The notes below the pieces were generated by a model, which was not told the origin of the DNA, did no database searches, and saw only the letters and a program-made list of their open reading frames with translations. Of a stretch of 64,000 nt of DNA, positions 36,551 to 47,841 are shown piece after piece. The translations under genes and the position numbers were made by a program. The stretch is from the NCBI GenBank assembly GCA_947623455.1, contig OX392541.1:4912701-4976700 (forward strand), given 5' to 3'. This DNA comes from Mimachlamys varia. Lineage: Eukaryota; Mollusca; Bivalvia; Pectinida; Pectinidae. Position 1 is the first letter of the stretch. The number at the start of each line of letters is the position of its first letter.

Positions 36551-37963
36551 GTTGATATTAAAGCGGTTGTTGGCATTATGAAATAGTACTACATCAGTTT
36601 TGGAGGGATTAAAATTAACATTCCATTTGTCAGACCAGTCTTCAATTAAAGCTAAATCATGATTCATTACTTGCTCCATTTCTAATACATTATTAGAAGT
36701 GAAAGTAAATTATCAGCAATATCATTTATAAATATCAAAAATAAAAGAGGACCAAGGATAGATTCTTGGGGAACACCTGCGTTCAAATGTCCTATAGAAG
36801 AAGAAGTATGACCTAAGATGACACGTTGTTTTCTATCAAATAAATAGTCCTTAATCCAAGAAAGAAGGTTGCCTCTGATACCATAGGCGTGTTATTTGTT
36901 GAGAAGAACTCTGTGCCACAATCTGTCAAAGGCTTTAGATATATCAAAGAAGGTCATACAAGTTTGTTGTTTATTTTCTAACGCAGAACATATATTATGG
37001 AAGATTTCAATTAATTGATATACAGTAGAATTTCCTTTAACAAAACCAGATAGGTATTTATATAGTCAATTGTTATCCAACATGTAATTGTGGAGGTATT
37101 TGTGAATAACTCTTTCGAACAGTTTACCTACAGAGCTCAGTAACGAGATAGGCCTGTAGTTTGATGGAAGAAATCTTTCATTTTTTTTAAATAGTGGAGG
37201 TACAGTAGCCATTTTCCACGTAGATGGAAATTTACATTCTCTTAATGACCGTTTAAACAAGATAAGTAAAGATTCACAAACGGTATCGGCGGTGTTTTTT
37301 AACATGTTATGACTTATAGAATCAATTCCTGTTGCCTTGTTTAATTTTAAAGTTTGAAGAATATCATGAATAATCAGCTCTAGTAATTTCAATGGAATGC
37401 ATAGACGAATTATAGCGAGACGGGAAACTTGGACTATCCAAATCATTATCTATATTTGATATAGAACAAAAGCACTTATTTAAGACATTTGCTTTACTTT
37501 CATCGTCTTGTACTAGAGTATTGTTGTCATGGTCATACAATGCTGCGATAGTTCCCGAGCTAGATGATTTACCAATCAGTCGACGCATGAGTCGCCAGTA
37601 AGACTTAGAGTCAGAAGCGTCTAGCATATCAATCAAACCATTAACATTAGCAAAAAAAGACATTTTTTCATGTTGTTGACCTTATGAGTTATTTTTGCTT
37701 TTACGAAAAGAATAATGAAGTCTGTTCCTTTTTCTTATTTCAAAACGTAGTTCTGAGGTAAACCAAGGTTGGTCGTTTTCCCTTATAGTAACCTGTTTCG
37801 TCGGAATACTATGTTTTGCAAAATTTAGAAATGTTGACGTAAATAGTTCACAAGCCTCGTCAAGACTGGGAGTATTGTTTAAAACTACATTCCAAGAAAA
37901 ATTTCTAATTAAATTATTAAACAAGATAAAGTTGGCATCTTTATAAATCCAAACATTACGTTT

Positions 37964-38650
37964 TTAAGTATAAGTTTTCTTTTGTGGTAGCTCTAAAGCA
38001 GCGACAGTGGCTTGGTGATCACTAATTGGGTTATCAACAGGTAAAACAAAGGACTCTATAACTTTAACATTATCACTGACGAGAACAAGGTCGATTTTTG
38101 TACTGGTATTTACAGTTATACGTGTTGGTTCGTTAATTACATTATTTAGATTAAAAAGCATGACAATGTCGTGTAATCTACTATTAGTTACAGTAAGAAA
38201 ATCAACATTAATATCACCTTGGATGATTACATTAGCACTTAAAGTAAATGCATTATCGATAGAATTTTGAAAGTCATCCCAAAATCTAACATTTGATACT
38301 CCCGGGGGCCGATAAATTGTACATAAAGGGTTAGTCATCTTTTCAGTTACACTTTCTAACCATATAACTTCACCACTGCTGAATTCCAAATCTCGCCTTC
38401 CATTATTGTGTAATTCATTGGATACATATACTATTACACCGCGACCGTAGCTATTTCTGTCATGCCTGATTGGTTCACAGAAACCTTCTATCTTAATATT
38501 CGCGTTTTCATAACTGTTGTCAAGATGAGTTTCTGAGATAGATATAACTTGATATTCACGTTCGATGTACGATATCTTATTACGAACACTACTGCTATTC
38601 AAATGAAACAACGATATTTCCTTGTTACCTACGAGGCCCGGGTTAGATTC
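37964..38650 (-). pseudogene. LINE apurinic-type endonuclease (EEP) domain
   Basis: The open frame of about 225 codons begins in NPGLVGNKE (about 38645) and continues with LFHLNSSSVRNKI, as LINE endonucleases commonly do. Visible catalytic landmarks are SETHLD (Glu of the active site), GRGVIVYV, TIYRPPG, GDINVD (Asp/Asn pair), ST.IDLVLVS and the terminal SDH. All hallmark residues of the exonuclease-endonuclease-phosphatase fold are kept, so this domain has decayed less than the RT. It has no ATG start in this segment, and a stop or frameshift separates it from the RT at about 37930-37963. It would nick target DNA for target-primed reverse transcription. Confidence 0.85.
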
Positions 38651-39160
38651 TATGTCGTTACATATAAAAAGTATAAGAAGAAGAATTAGTACTAAATTAG
38701 TACTAGGCAGTACAGACTATAGTGAAACGAGGACGTACGTCAATATATAAGTCTGTATAATAGTTACAATAATAACCTATAGTTATCTACGTTATACAAT
38801 GAAGAGTAATCGTAGTTAGTATGCGTATTTAGTGAGTATGCTTGAGCAGAATAACATCTTATATGATGTAGACTGTTGCCGCCCTATACATAGATATATC
38901 AGTGAACATCACGGTACACAAACCACGGTGTTGGACGACAATTCCCAAGGCCTACTAATACGTACATAGCTATCAGACTTGTTTGGGTACATTTGGTAAT
39001 ATTGCGATGAACGAAAATAACAAAACAAAAAGATAAACATATAAAAAAAACTTCAGAGGAAAACCATTATATACTAAAACGATGAGTCAAACATGCGAGG
39101 AGAAATATATTTATGGAAATGTTTACTTAATTTGACTGACGGTGTGCACACCCCTTTAGC
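38651..39160. other. Unassigned flank between two retroelement remnants
   Basis: AT-rich sequence upstream (in LINE sense) of the endonuclease. It could hold a LINE 5' UTR, but no ORF1, zinc knuckle or coiled coil is visible. Confidence 0.4.
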
Positions 39161-39164
39161 GTCT

Positions 39165-39985
39165 CTGCTTCATCGACGACACCCGCCATATAAATCCTGG
39201 TCACATCCAAGTAAACACCAAGTTCTCGAAATGAGGGCGGAGTCATCATTGTCAATCACAACAAGTTAACACACTAACAAGCAAACTCAAAAACGTCCAT
39301 CTTCATATCACACAAAGGTACACGCCAATAGTCTTCATCAACCTGCATCTCTCGAATCCCTGTGCCGTAAGTTTGCTCGTCAGCAGTTGACATCTATCAC
39401 GGAAATCTCGATATTCAGAGCAAGCCCTAACGAATCAACTGTGACATGTTAACATCAAAGGATGGAGATGCAGGGATGTTACTATCAAGAAAGGGAAAGT
39501 TCACGATCGGAAAATCGAAATCGTCACGTTTATCATACGGCTTAGTAGTAAGTTGACCGTGTTGGTCATAGTTTAATTAAGATCGAGGTAAGAAGCTGAT
39601 GTAGGAGAGCCTGTTGTGTCTTTAGTCTCAAGTTCAGTAGGGTATATACGATCGGCTAGGTCAGCAAACTTCTTGTTTATAGACAAGACATCGTCGAAAT
39701 GCATGAAAGTGAAATTGAAAGATTTGGCAAGGTTTTTGTTTCCCGTCCTGATAAGCAATTCGACAAATTCAGTCTCGTATGAAAACAAAAACAAGTCAGT
39801 CAAAAGTGGGGCACAACAGTCTGTTGGATAATCTTTCCTTCGAACTCAACAAAGATATTGTCAACCAGGAATTCAATCAGTCGTGCTACATCTTCCTCAG
39901 CATATGCACAAAGTATGCTCCAAGATAGCTCACAACCATGTAAGGTAAAACACTGTGTGACACCCGCAGCTTAAATTACATGCGA
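39165..39985 (-). pseudogene. Reverse-transcriptase retroelement fragment with FDD catalytic box
   Basis: Minus-strand translation gives, in three frames, a segment ending LIEFLVDNIFVEFEGKIIQQ, then CAPLLTDLFLFSYETEFVEL, then FNFTFMHFDDVLSIN (an F.DD form of the Y.DD active site, near 39690) and KDTTGSPTSASYLDLN. A further segment follows with YDKRDDFDFPIVNFPF, LDSNIPASPS and LIRYSRACSEYRDF. I recognise this string of motifs as a family of RT proteins abundant in marine invertebrate genomes; its class (Penelope-like or other) I cannot fix. Frameshifts near 39840 and a stop after SYLDLN near 39573 make it a pseudogene. A more diverged copy of its C-terminal part is at 56199-56820. Confidence 0.7.
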
Positions 39986-40012
39986 AAGGCGGGACATTTA
40001 AAATAGTCAATG

Positions 40013-40168
40013 TAAATATAAGGATTGAATGTCGGTTTCGTTTTTTGCATCGGCTGATGAAGTCAAGTGAATCTGGCACAAATGGTGCAGCAGTTCATTT
40101 CTTTTGCTCGAGGTTCACTTGACTTCATCAGCCGATGCGAAATAGACATTCAATCCTTAAATATAAAC
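40013..40168. repeat. Inverted repeat with arms of about 50 bp
   Basis: The left arm at about 40013-40071 (TAAATATAAGGATTGAATGT ... GCATCGGCTGATGAAGTC ... AAGTGA) pairs with the right arm at about 40117-40168 (TCACTTGACTTCATCAGCCG ... GACATTCAATCCTTAAATATA). A 6-nt bulge sits in the left arm and about 45 bp separates the arms. It is a foldback or MITE-like structure just upstream (in minus-strand sense) of the RT fragment. No target duplication was identified. Confidence 0.75.
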
Positions 40169-41320
40169 TCTTGAGATGGTTAAATACATATATAAAAAAT
40201 AACAAATTATAAAAGTTCCGTTGATAAACTGCTAAAGGGGTGAACCAGGGAGTACCAAGAAACAACTGACATATGCTTTTAAAATATTTATATCAATGTA
40301 CAATTTATCATAAAAGAATGATACATAGATTATTAAATTACCGAACTATTTTGAAGCAATCTAATAGCAAGTTCATTGCATAATATTCAAGAGGAAATTA
40401 CTGACAACTAGGTCTACGGTATAAGTGTTACTTGTTGCTGATTTACATAAAATGATACACTACAGCCACACGAAACTAAATATATATCAAACAGAGGGTC
40501 CTGGTTCAACAATGTCACATTCATCATAGCATACTTGATACGCATGCGCTGCTATATCCTTGACATCATCATGTTTGGGATACAGGTGACTTATAGGAAA
40601 GCTGATAGAAAAAAAAAACAATAAACAAAAAACAAAAAACTAAAAAATCTGAGAATGACAAAAGTGTCACCAAAACCACAATCCGAACTTAACATCGATT
40701 ATACTAAGGCTAAACTATTAAAAATGGAATATTAAGACGGAGATCCTTAAAAGGTACAAGAGAATAAGACAAGGTCTTCTGCTTCATAATTGTTTTCATA
40801 AAAGCATTATGCTTTTAGCGAATGCCCGTATGTACATGGATATGTCTCAATGATTGATACGATATTTGATTTTACGATGTATTTCGTTCCATATATATGT
40901 GTATACACTTATTATTATTTAATAACTGTTTTTGCAGATTGAGCAGGTCACATTTGCCCAACCTTAACACACATCAGGCAATGGCCAGTTCTTTAGTTTG
41001 GAACAACTGGTTTGTCCGTTTTTCAATGTTACTTTTTCGGGAATAAATCTTGATTGAGTTGCAATTGCACGCAGGCCTTGTAACGCTTTGTCAATGCTCG
41101 GCAGAACAAAAATGTTCAGTTGATTAATGTTAATACTCAGTCCGATTTAACCGTTTGGTCGCAACAAATAAAATCAGTCCTAAATGAGGAACTAACTTTT
41201 GGTGCCTTGAAATATTGGCTTTAATTAGTCTTTTATCTTCAAATACAATTTGATAAATGATTGTCACAATAAGTCGGGTGTATCATATTGTAGACTGATT
41301 GGCCTAGCTGAGTGGCGACT
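40169..41320. other. Intergenic sequence with a displaced RT-element tail fragment
   Basis: At about 40640-40790 the sequence (AAATCTGAGAATGACAAAAG ... ACAAGAGAATAAGACAAGGT) matches 56205-56345, which is the 3' part of the RT-element copy in the Helitron. It is thus a separate, truncated piece of that element. The rest is AT-rich and unassigned; it includes the 3' flank of the DUF229 gene. Confidence 0.5.
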
Positions 41321-43279
41321 TTAGCCCCCACAGAAACAGAACGCCTTTATCTCGCTCCCATGAACACAGTGAGATTGGTTACCGTACCTATTTCTCCGAC
41401 TTATATGGTCCCACACGACAATTCTTCCATCACTATGTTCGGTAAGTGAACTTTCGAACTTGGCAAGACCCGGAATGGTACTTATCATCATACGGTATTG
41501 TTTGCTAGCTATATGGGTTGATTTACTATGCCAAAGACTATACCAAGTAAACTGTTTCGGTTCTTCAAATGGGATAAAATTGGATTCAATCTTTTGAGCA
41601 TTTTCTACGTTGTGTAATGATAATAGCTTACATTGTGGATATTCTGGATTAAACTTTGAATTAATTTGTTCGACAATTTTCTCGCCAAACTTGATGAGCG
41701 TATGACGAGGAACGTTGGCAGGGGTATATTTATGGCACGGGCAGTATTCCTGTCGGATTCCTGCGTCCTCACATGTTCGGGCAGCGGGGATTTCCCCAAA
41801 CAAACTCCTGCCGACTTGTTCAGACTTGGTTGCACTAGACCTTGAAAACTTTCCTCTGAGAATGTCCACCATTGTAAAGTATGTATCAAAGTGTGACGTC
41901 AGCATCTGCGAATTGTGACGCAAGGTTTTCTCTACATCAGGATACTTAGTTTTCAAATATGGCGGCAGAGCAACAACAAAAATAGGCATCCTCTCCTCCA
42001 CCCGTCCAATGACAGTGTTCCGAATTTCGTTAAGATTGGAGCCATGGTCACCAAGAAAAATCAGTATGGTGTTATTCAAATGTCCATTGTTATTTGACCA
42101 TTCAAAGAAATCCCTAAACTGATCGTCTGCCAACCCGAGATAATTTAGGTCATCGTGAGCCAATGCAGTTATCCACGAGAGAGAAAACTTTCGCTTATTT
42201 TTGTACGAAGATAAGAACGATTTTAAGTAGTTTATATGGATTTCATGTCTTGCTTTATTCCCATGACAAAACCTAAACGGTGTCAACTTCAAAATCTTGT
42301 TGTAAAACTTGGACGAATACTGATATTTTGGAGACCTAATAAAGGTGTCTGTGTTATCCATCGCCAACGCACAAGGCATGAAATAATGATCGGTTGGCGG
42401 AATATTAAACCCGTTAGATACCGTACCGAAAACAGGCGATATCGGCTGTTCTTCAGCGTACATGGTTACATAGCCCTTGTCAGAGAAATTCTTCCAAATG
42501 AATGGTATCAGATCATCTAGGTATTTACCATGAAACAACGCCTCAGGTTTTTCTTTCTGGCCGGAAAGTAATGACACCAGATTTGGAAAGGTGTTTTCAG
42601 CTACTTTTGTGTAACCCTGGAAAAGATGAGCACCTAACGAACGGTCGAGATATTTCAGGGTCTTTGGTAGCAATCTCTTGGCTGTAAGCTGGGATACAGA
42701 ATCGATGCCGAAGATCATAACACTGGGACTATCCGGGGTCTCCTCCTTGATTGTTTTGGACTTGAGCACGCGTTCACTGTTTGTGTGGAACATGAGTTGT
42801 TGGTATACTAGCGATGATTTCTCGTCCCTACATGATATCTTGGAGCAGTCACTGGGCACTATAGATTGTTTGTCAGGTGACGTAAATACTATAGTCTCCT
42901 CGTTTACCCTCTGTATAATCTCACGTGTACATGCCAGGTGGCGCCAGCCGGCCTCCCTGACAGCGGTGATGTTGGTCTGTATCTGTAACTGGGAGTCGAG
43001 AGACACCATATCTGGAAATCTATCACATGGCATTTTTATATCGTAGAAATATTGTATTATGCTGCTGTCGAACGGATCATGTTTAGGCAAGACACACACA
43101 GATGATGCTCCCATGCTTGAGTTATTGAGAATGAAACGATCGTGCGGAATAACTTTAAAAAAATCTCTCCCTTTAATTATCATGACAAGTAACAGAATTG
43201 TTAAAATAGAAACCCGAAGGATTTGGAGTGACCTTCTTTTGCACATCCTGATAGAGTACGCCATAAAAACAGTAAACAT
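41321..43279 (-). CDS. DUF229-family protein (alkaline-phosphatase fold, type II membrane)
   Basis: A 652-residue product from one uninterrupted exon. A short basic N-terminus (CKRRS) precedes one membrane segment (about residues 17-36, rich in Leu/Ile/Val), suggesting a type II membrane or Golgi/ER-lumenal orientation. The DUF229 hallmarks follow in order: VMIFGIDSVSQL (about 188-198), TFPNLVSLLSGQ (230-241), ALAHDDLNYLGL (372-383), FLGDHGSNLNEIRNT (408-422), EERMPIFVVALPP (428-440) and SHFDTYFTMVDIL (462-474). The Asp/Ser of GIDS, the HDD, and GDHG are the metal-site positions expected from the alkaline-phosphatase superfamily. The substrate is not known to me; arylsulfatase- or phosphodiesterase-like chemistry is a family-level inference. 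The ATG at 43279 is the first in frame after a GTG; the next ATG, at 43264, is also possible. Confidence 0.88.
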   Translation of the reverse strand: MFTVFMAYSIRMCKRRSLQILRVSILTILLLVMIIKGRDFFKVIPHDRFILNNSSMGASSVCVLPKHDPFDSSIIQYFYDIKMPCDRFPDMVSLDSQLQIQTNITAVREAGWRHLACTREIIQRVNEETIVFTSPDKQSIVPSDCSKISCRDEKSSLVYQQLMFHTNSERVLKSKTIKEETPDSPSVMIFGIDSVSQLTAKRLLPKTLKYLDRSLGAHLFQGYTKVAENTFPNLVSLLSGQKEKPEALFHGKYLDDLIPFIWKNFSDKGYVTMYAEEQPISPVFGTVSNGFNIPPTDHYFMPCALAMDNTDTFIRSPKYQYSSKFYNKILKLTPFRFCHGNKARHEIHINYLKSFLSSYKNKRKFSLSWITALAHDDLNYLGLADDQFRDFFEWSNNNGHLNNTILIFLGDHGSNLNEIRNTVIGRVEERMPIFVVALPPYLKTKYPDVEKTLRHNSQMLTSHFDTYFTMVDILRGKFSRSSATKSEQVGRSLFGEIPAARTCEDAGIRQEYCPCHKYTPANVPRHTLIKFGEKIVEQINSKFNPEYPQCKLLSLHNVENAQKIESNFIPFEEPKQFTWYSLWHSKSTHIASKQYRMMISTIPGLAKFESSLTEHSDGRIVVWDHISRRNRYGNQSHCVHGSEIKAFCFCGG

Positions 43280-44026
43280 CACGTCTTATCTCGCAAATGG
43301 CATACGAGTTCGTGTTTTATTTTCTCTGGCTAAGTGTTTTTGGAGTACAAAAGTGGGTTGAGATGTAGTCGTGAAGTGTACAGTTTTCTAAGATGTGTTG
43401 TCACTAACTATTGCCGTTGTACGCTTGGTCCACGTCCTGTTGGTCGAGTGTGCAACACTCGTCTTGTAAGCCTCATCCAGATCATCATTCAGAAGTACCT
43501 TGCCTGTGAATTAACATAAACACTTAATTATGTATTTTAAACAGATTGTTTGACAATATCTTCCCAACGAACTTGATTAGGACTTCGCATCCCACATAGT
43601 ACATACGTTAATTCTTTATAATAGTAAAGGATCTGCTCTTGTGAGGCGTCAATCGCGCTCAGTATGTTTGTAATATCTAACAATGTATTATCAATTCTGA
43701 TCGAAAACATGCATCTGAACAGTATGGCAAAAATTTAAATGTCTGTTGTGTGAAGAACATTGTTTTGAAAGAATTAAAACAAAAATACCTTGATGGCGGC
43801 CATTTTGAAAATCAGTATTACTGTGTATTTCTTACACTTCACGAACGATTTTTAATTACATTTTTACCAGTGAAATATTGAAAATTATTCATTCTATAAA
43901 AGTCATATTAAAATATGATATTTTTCACTTGTGAAAAATATCACTTTTTCTTATTTGACCAAGCAGAACGCTGCTTACAAACGACTTTTTGGAAATTCAA
44001 AAGCTGCCACTGTAGATTTTGCTATA
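43280..44026. other. Upstream region of the DUF229 gene
   Basis: It would hold the 5' UTR and promoter of the minus-strand DUF229 gene. No clear TATA box could be assigned. GATGGCGGCCATTTTGAAAA near 43794 resembles a block in the pearl-like element (CGGCCATTTTGAAAAC near 9668), suggesting a small repeat fragment. Plus-strand open frames at 43059-43361 and 43334-43519 are antisense or chance frames. Confidence 0.4.
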
Positions 44027-44215
44027 TAAATGTAATAAACAGAATATCTAACAGTATCTTCAGTAATACCAGACACATTTCACTTGTGTGTCTAATATTT
44101 TGATATTTTTCACTAGTGCTACGCACTCGTGAAAAAATATCAAAGTAGTAGCCCGACTCTTGAAATATATTGTATTACTGAAGACACTGTTTGATATCCT
44201 CTATTTATGCTTGAT
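44027..44215. mobile_element. Nested palindrome (MITE-like hairpin)
   Basis: The outer arms TATCTAACAGTATCTTCAGTAATAC (44045-44069) and GTATTACTGAAGACACTGTTTGATAT (44172-44197) pair almost fully and extend further with mismatches. Inside them, TTTGATATTTTTCACTAGTG (44098-44118) pairs with CACTCGTGAAAAAATATCAAA (44124-44144) around a 5-nt loop. The right half of this structure, starting exactly at 44124, plus sequence to about 44405 is copied into the SINE at 47940-48188. Confidence 0.75.
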
Positions 44216-44454
44216 TGATCATTTGAAATTGTTAGTGTGTCGCCATTGTTCGTTATAGCATGTTCATTTTTCTGTACAACTTCTTTATGTTCATTATAAG
44301 CAAATATTATGTAACAAAGATATTTATTTGATATTTTTGGTAATATTTTAAGATATTTAGTGTAAATGAAGAAATTTCAAAACATTTTTCAATTCTATTC
44401 AACTGAAAACCTTGTTCATTATAATCTAAACATTCTATCAAATGCATGCAAAAT

Positions 44455-44640
44455 ATGTAGCGCATGCGCAGGTACCAACAAATACATTTTTACAAATATA
44501 TGTAACTTCATTCGAAAAACAAATAGACTAAATAAATAATCTTACTCACAACTTAACTTACTAAATTTTATACTATAATTATAGTGTCATTGTGTTGATA
44601 ATAATTGCCACTGGTGTAATGTATTTTTTATATTTAAATG
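44455..44640 (+). mobile_element. 5'-truncated LINE 3' end, sister of the 13.7-kb LINE tail
   Basis: From TACCAACAAATAC through AGACTAAATAAATAATCTTA to TTGCCACTGGTGTAATG this stretch aligns with 13670-13840, covering the last LINE codons and the 3' UTR. It contains one single copy of the GATAATmATTGCCACTGGTG motif that is amplified about 145-fold in the 53-bp satellite. It ends in TATTTTTTATATTTAAATG without further repetition. Confidence 0.8.
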
Positions 44641-46678
44641 TAAGTATAACTTTAAAAAATGAGCTCTTTAATCCTAATGAACTATTCATATCGATAGTTT
44701 GAAAAAATTCCGATATTTTCCATGCGCTTTTAACTAATTTTAAAATATTAGAATTAATGATAACTCAGGAAATCCTTAATCGTACAACAAAATGATGTTG
44801 CATGCGCAAACCTGCCTCGTAGATGTAAATAAAAATGACCTCGAAAAAGTGCGAACCGTCTAATGATATGTCTCTGGATAAAGTAAGTATATAACATTTC
44901 ATGTACATGACGAATTCCTCAATTTTTAGCACTTTCTTCACCACCCCCCCATAGCTAATATTATTATGTAGCATCGTAGTGGTGCACGTGCTCAGAGCAT
45001 GAAATTCCCCTTCAGCGGGGGCCCTTCGTGTGTAAGCTTTCAATAATTTTTGCTTTCGGTTGATATTAAATGTACCAACACAATATCTCTAGGGTTCGTA
45101 CGTATTTCGTAAATTCAACATACTTAGAAATAAGTACGTGTGAAATCAACCTCCCCGTATCATCAGTTCCATTTGTTTACAACGCACTGTACATGTGATA
45201 GCACCAGGAGGCCCGGTTATTTCGTGTTATAATTGATGTCCCTATATTTGGCGCGGTCTTTCCTAATTACTAAACTTACCACACTGGACATTGTATCTAA
45301 TTATCAGGTACGTCCTTTTTTTTGTCTGAACGTAAGTGTTTTTATATTAGGACTTTATAAATCGTTGGTTCACTAAATTGCCCCTTAAATTTATATTCAA
45401 TTTATCGCAAATTGAAATCGAGGAAATTCTATTCCCCCACCCCCTTCAAAGAAGAGGAAGTTTGTTGGACGCGGGTGGGATTGTTGGTCGGTAGAACACA
45501 TGTTGTCAACTCAATATCTGAAGAACCGTTTACTTGATTGTTAGGGTACAGTGTACATGTATTTCATAATGCTATTGATACTATATGACCTATATTGATT
45601 CTCATGCCAAAAGGTCAAAAGTGAAGATGTGCAATACAGTAACCTTAACAATAGGGGTCCATCCAATATCTGGCATTACCCCACCCCTTATTTTTTAATA
45701 AAAAAAATCCTCCTTTTTTTGGGAGATTTAACGCTTAATAAAAAATTGTTCTGCAATTGATTTATTTTTAATTTTGCGGATGAAAAGAAAGTGGATTTCT
45801 CTTTCCGAAACCGCCATAAAAATATGGGTGTAAGTGTGCTTCATTTTCTGTCCCTTTACTATTTGTGTTTTTTCCCACAATTTCGAGCTCTAAATAGAAA
45901 AGTGCTCAAGTTACACTTAATTATGAAAAAAATCCAAATTGTATAATTATCAGCTTCGTTGCATAGTAAGTCTGTATTATTGTACAATAGCGAAACACTG
46001 ACGTTTTAAGAGATCGACCTAGCATTAAAAGGTGCTGCCTTTCGCTAAGTGCAAAAAAATACATAGAATTACGCATTTTCAAATGCCTGTCAAAATGATC
46101 TTTTTATAAAAATAAAATCTTGCAAGAAAGTTCTACAAGCAACATTCACCTATATTTTTGACACAATCAATCAAAGTTAATCATACTTTCTTCAGTATAA
46201 CATAAAACTTTAAATGAGATTAAAACAAGACTTGCCATGACTGAAACCTCAGGAAAATACATCCTTAAGGCTCTTCTTTGTTCATAAGACCCAACACTTT
46301 AAATGCCGAAAATCATCATGCATACCTTGATCGAATACTATAAAAATACTTGTTCTTGCAGTAATACCACGGAAGTTCCTTCCCCGCCTTCTCGACCGTT
46401 AAGGTATGAATATGTTAACGTATGAGAATAGTTTACACTCTAAACGCAATGGTTCTGGGTGTACAGCTTTATAACAGTGGTAGCGTGTTGTAATGAATGC
46501 ATTGTATTGAATGTTGAGAATAACTACCTTATAACTTCTGCATGACCGGGCAGCTTTGTATGCATAAGATATTCAAAGAAAGAGTTTTTGCACCTGGTTT
46601 GTTGTTAACCCAGGTGGAGTATAAAACCTCTTGTGGCCAACAACATTTAAGTTAGTAATATTTATAGTTAGCTACGAA
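44641..46678. other. Unassigned intergenic sequence
   Basis: AT-rich sequence. A minus-strand open frame at 44765-45043 lacks family features. No RNA gene, SINE or LINE is recognised. Confidence 0.45.
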
Positions 46679-46823
46679 ACATTTTGGCAAGTTAGGTACA
46701 AGTTATGTAACAGTTTGTGACGTTAATCTTGTATAATATTTATGGTAAGTAACATTTATAGTTAGATAAGAAGCATTTCGTTAAGGTTTATATACTGAAC
46801 TTTGACCTAACTTGCCAAAATGT
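46679..46823. repeat. Perfect 19-bp inverted repeat, 107-bp spacer
   Basis: ACATTTTGGCAAGTTAGGT at 46679-46697 is exactly complementary to ACCTAACTTGCCAAAATGT at 46805-46823. A third related block, ATTTATAGTTAGATAAGAAG, lies between the arms, and AGTTAGCTACGAAAC precedes the left arm. Probably the core of a small foldback element. Confidence 0.7.
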
Positions 46824-47841
46824 CTCTTATCTGAAATGTATGTAAAGGTTTGAGTAACACTTTTTACAAATTCCCGTGGTAACAATTTTGGTTGTAAAGT
46901 AACATTCATGGCAAGTTATGCTATAAAAAGATAAATAATTGCATAACAATTTTCACTTATATTATACAGTACTAATTACCTGCATTATGGTGCACTGAAA
47001 GGCTCTGTAAGTATTGTAGGATAGTCCCAACCAAAACAGCAGTCTAATCTAAACAAGAACACATTCCACTGAGCAACCGTTACCCGGCCTTGTATCAATG
47101 AATCACAAAGCCTTCCTCACGCATCAATTAATCGCAAGGCCTTCCTCACGCATCAATAAATCACAAAACGACTTTATGGTGGCAGTGTCTTTTATCTAGT
47201 CCAATACAACTGTACAGGACACAATGATTTTGTTTTTTGAAACAAATGTATTACTTGGCAAAGCATACATAGTTAAAAATATGTAAAAAATATATACCAG
47301 GTAATAAAACCAGCTACTTACCATATGAAAAAGAATGTACCAGTTCCTATATCTGTAAACCAGTTCATCTGGAAATGGTCTATGGTTGAGTCAGCAACAC
47401 AAGTCATGGTGAAAAAAGTGATTGATTAATTATTTTTACTTCATAATTACTGATTGATGGTAAGCAATATTCAAGTTTAAACAGACACTGGAAGTTAGTC
47501 ATATTACTGTAATTATATAAGTTGAGAGGTTTTCATAACATGTTCACTTTTGAGACATATATCGTGTATATATGTGTATGATTAATATAGCTTTTTGGTG
47601 TTATTGAAATAATGGTTATTTGGAAATGCTAGGGAAAACATTTTGCCTAACTTAATTCTCTCCCTTAGCATGATATTCCAAAGCTGGTTGCCTTAAACAT
47701 TAATTTCATTTGTATTAATTGCTTTTTTTACTTCATTTTTTTGAAATCTAATGTTCATTGAAATATTTCTCACTCAGTGACCTTCAGAATGCTGTTAATA
47801 AAATTTACACAACAAAACTTCAAAAACAAACATGTGATGTC
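46824..47841. other. Unassigned intergenic sequence
   Basis: AT-rich. A short 2.5-copy tandem repeat (GGCCTTCCTCACGCATCAAT type, about 30 bp) is at about 47095-47165. Nothing else recognisable. Confidence 0.45.

Larger units (their letters stand above)
35157..38650 (-). pseudogene. Near full-length dead LINE (endonuclease + reverse transcriptase)
   Basis: Minus-strand order: endonuclease (38650-37964), linker (37924-37364), RT fingers and palm (37446-36552), thumb and C-terminal region (36158-35905 and 35734-35399), and terminal cysteine motif CRCLHAIESVDHYLLDC (35402-35157). RT signatures are SNYRPISLLSSVGKLFERVI (fingers), TFFDISKAFDRLWHRVLL (motif A) and GVPQESILGPLLFLIFINDI (motif B). 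Motif C (YADD) is deleted: the reading goes from INDIADNLLS straight into SNNVLEMEQVMNHDL with a frameshift. Two insertions (36163-36546 and 35744-35895) and several further frameshifts inactivate it. The type is CR1- or Jockey-like. No ORF1 is seen upstream. Confidence 0.9.

Noticed and set aside
41715..43046. Several plus-strand open frames antisense to the DUF229 gene
   Set aside because: They are shadows of the well-supported minus-strand frame; the same shadows appear over the second copy at 63.2-64.0 kb.
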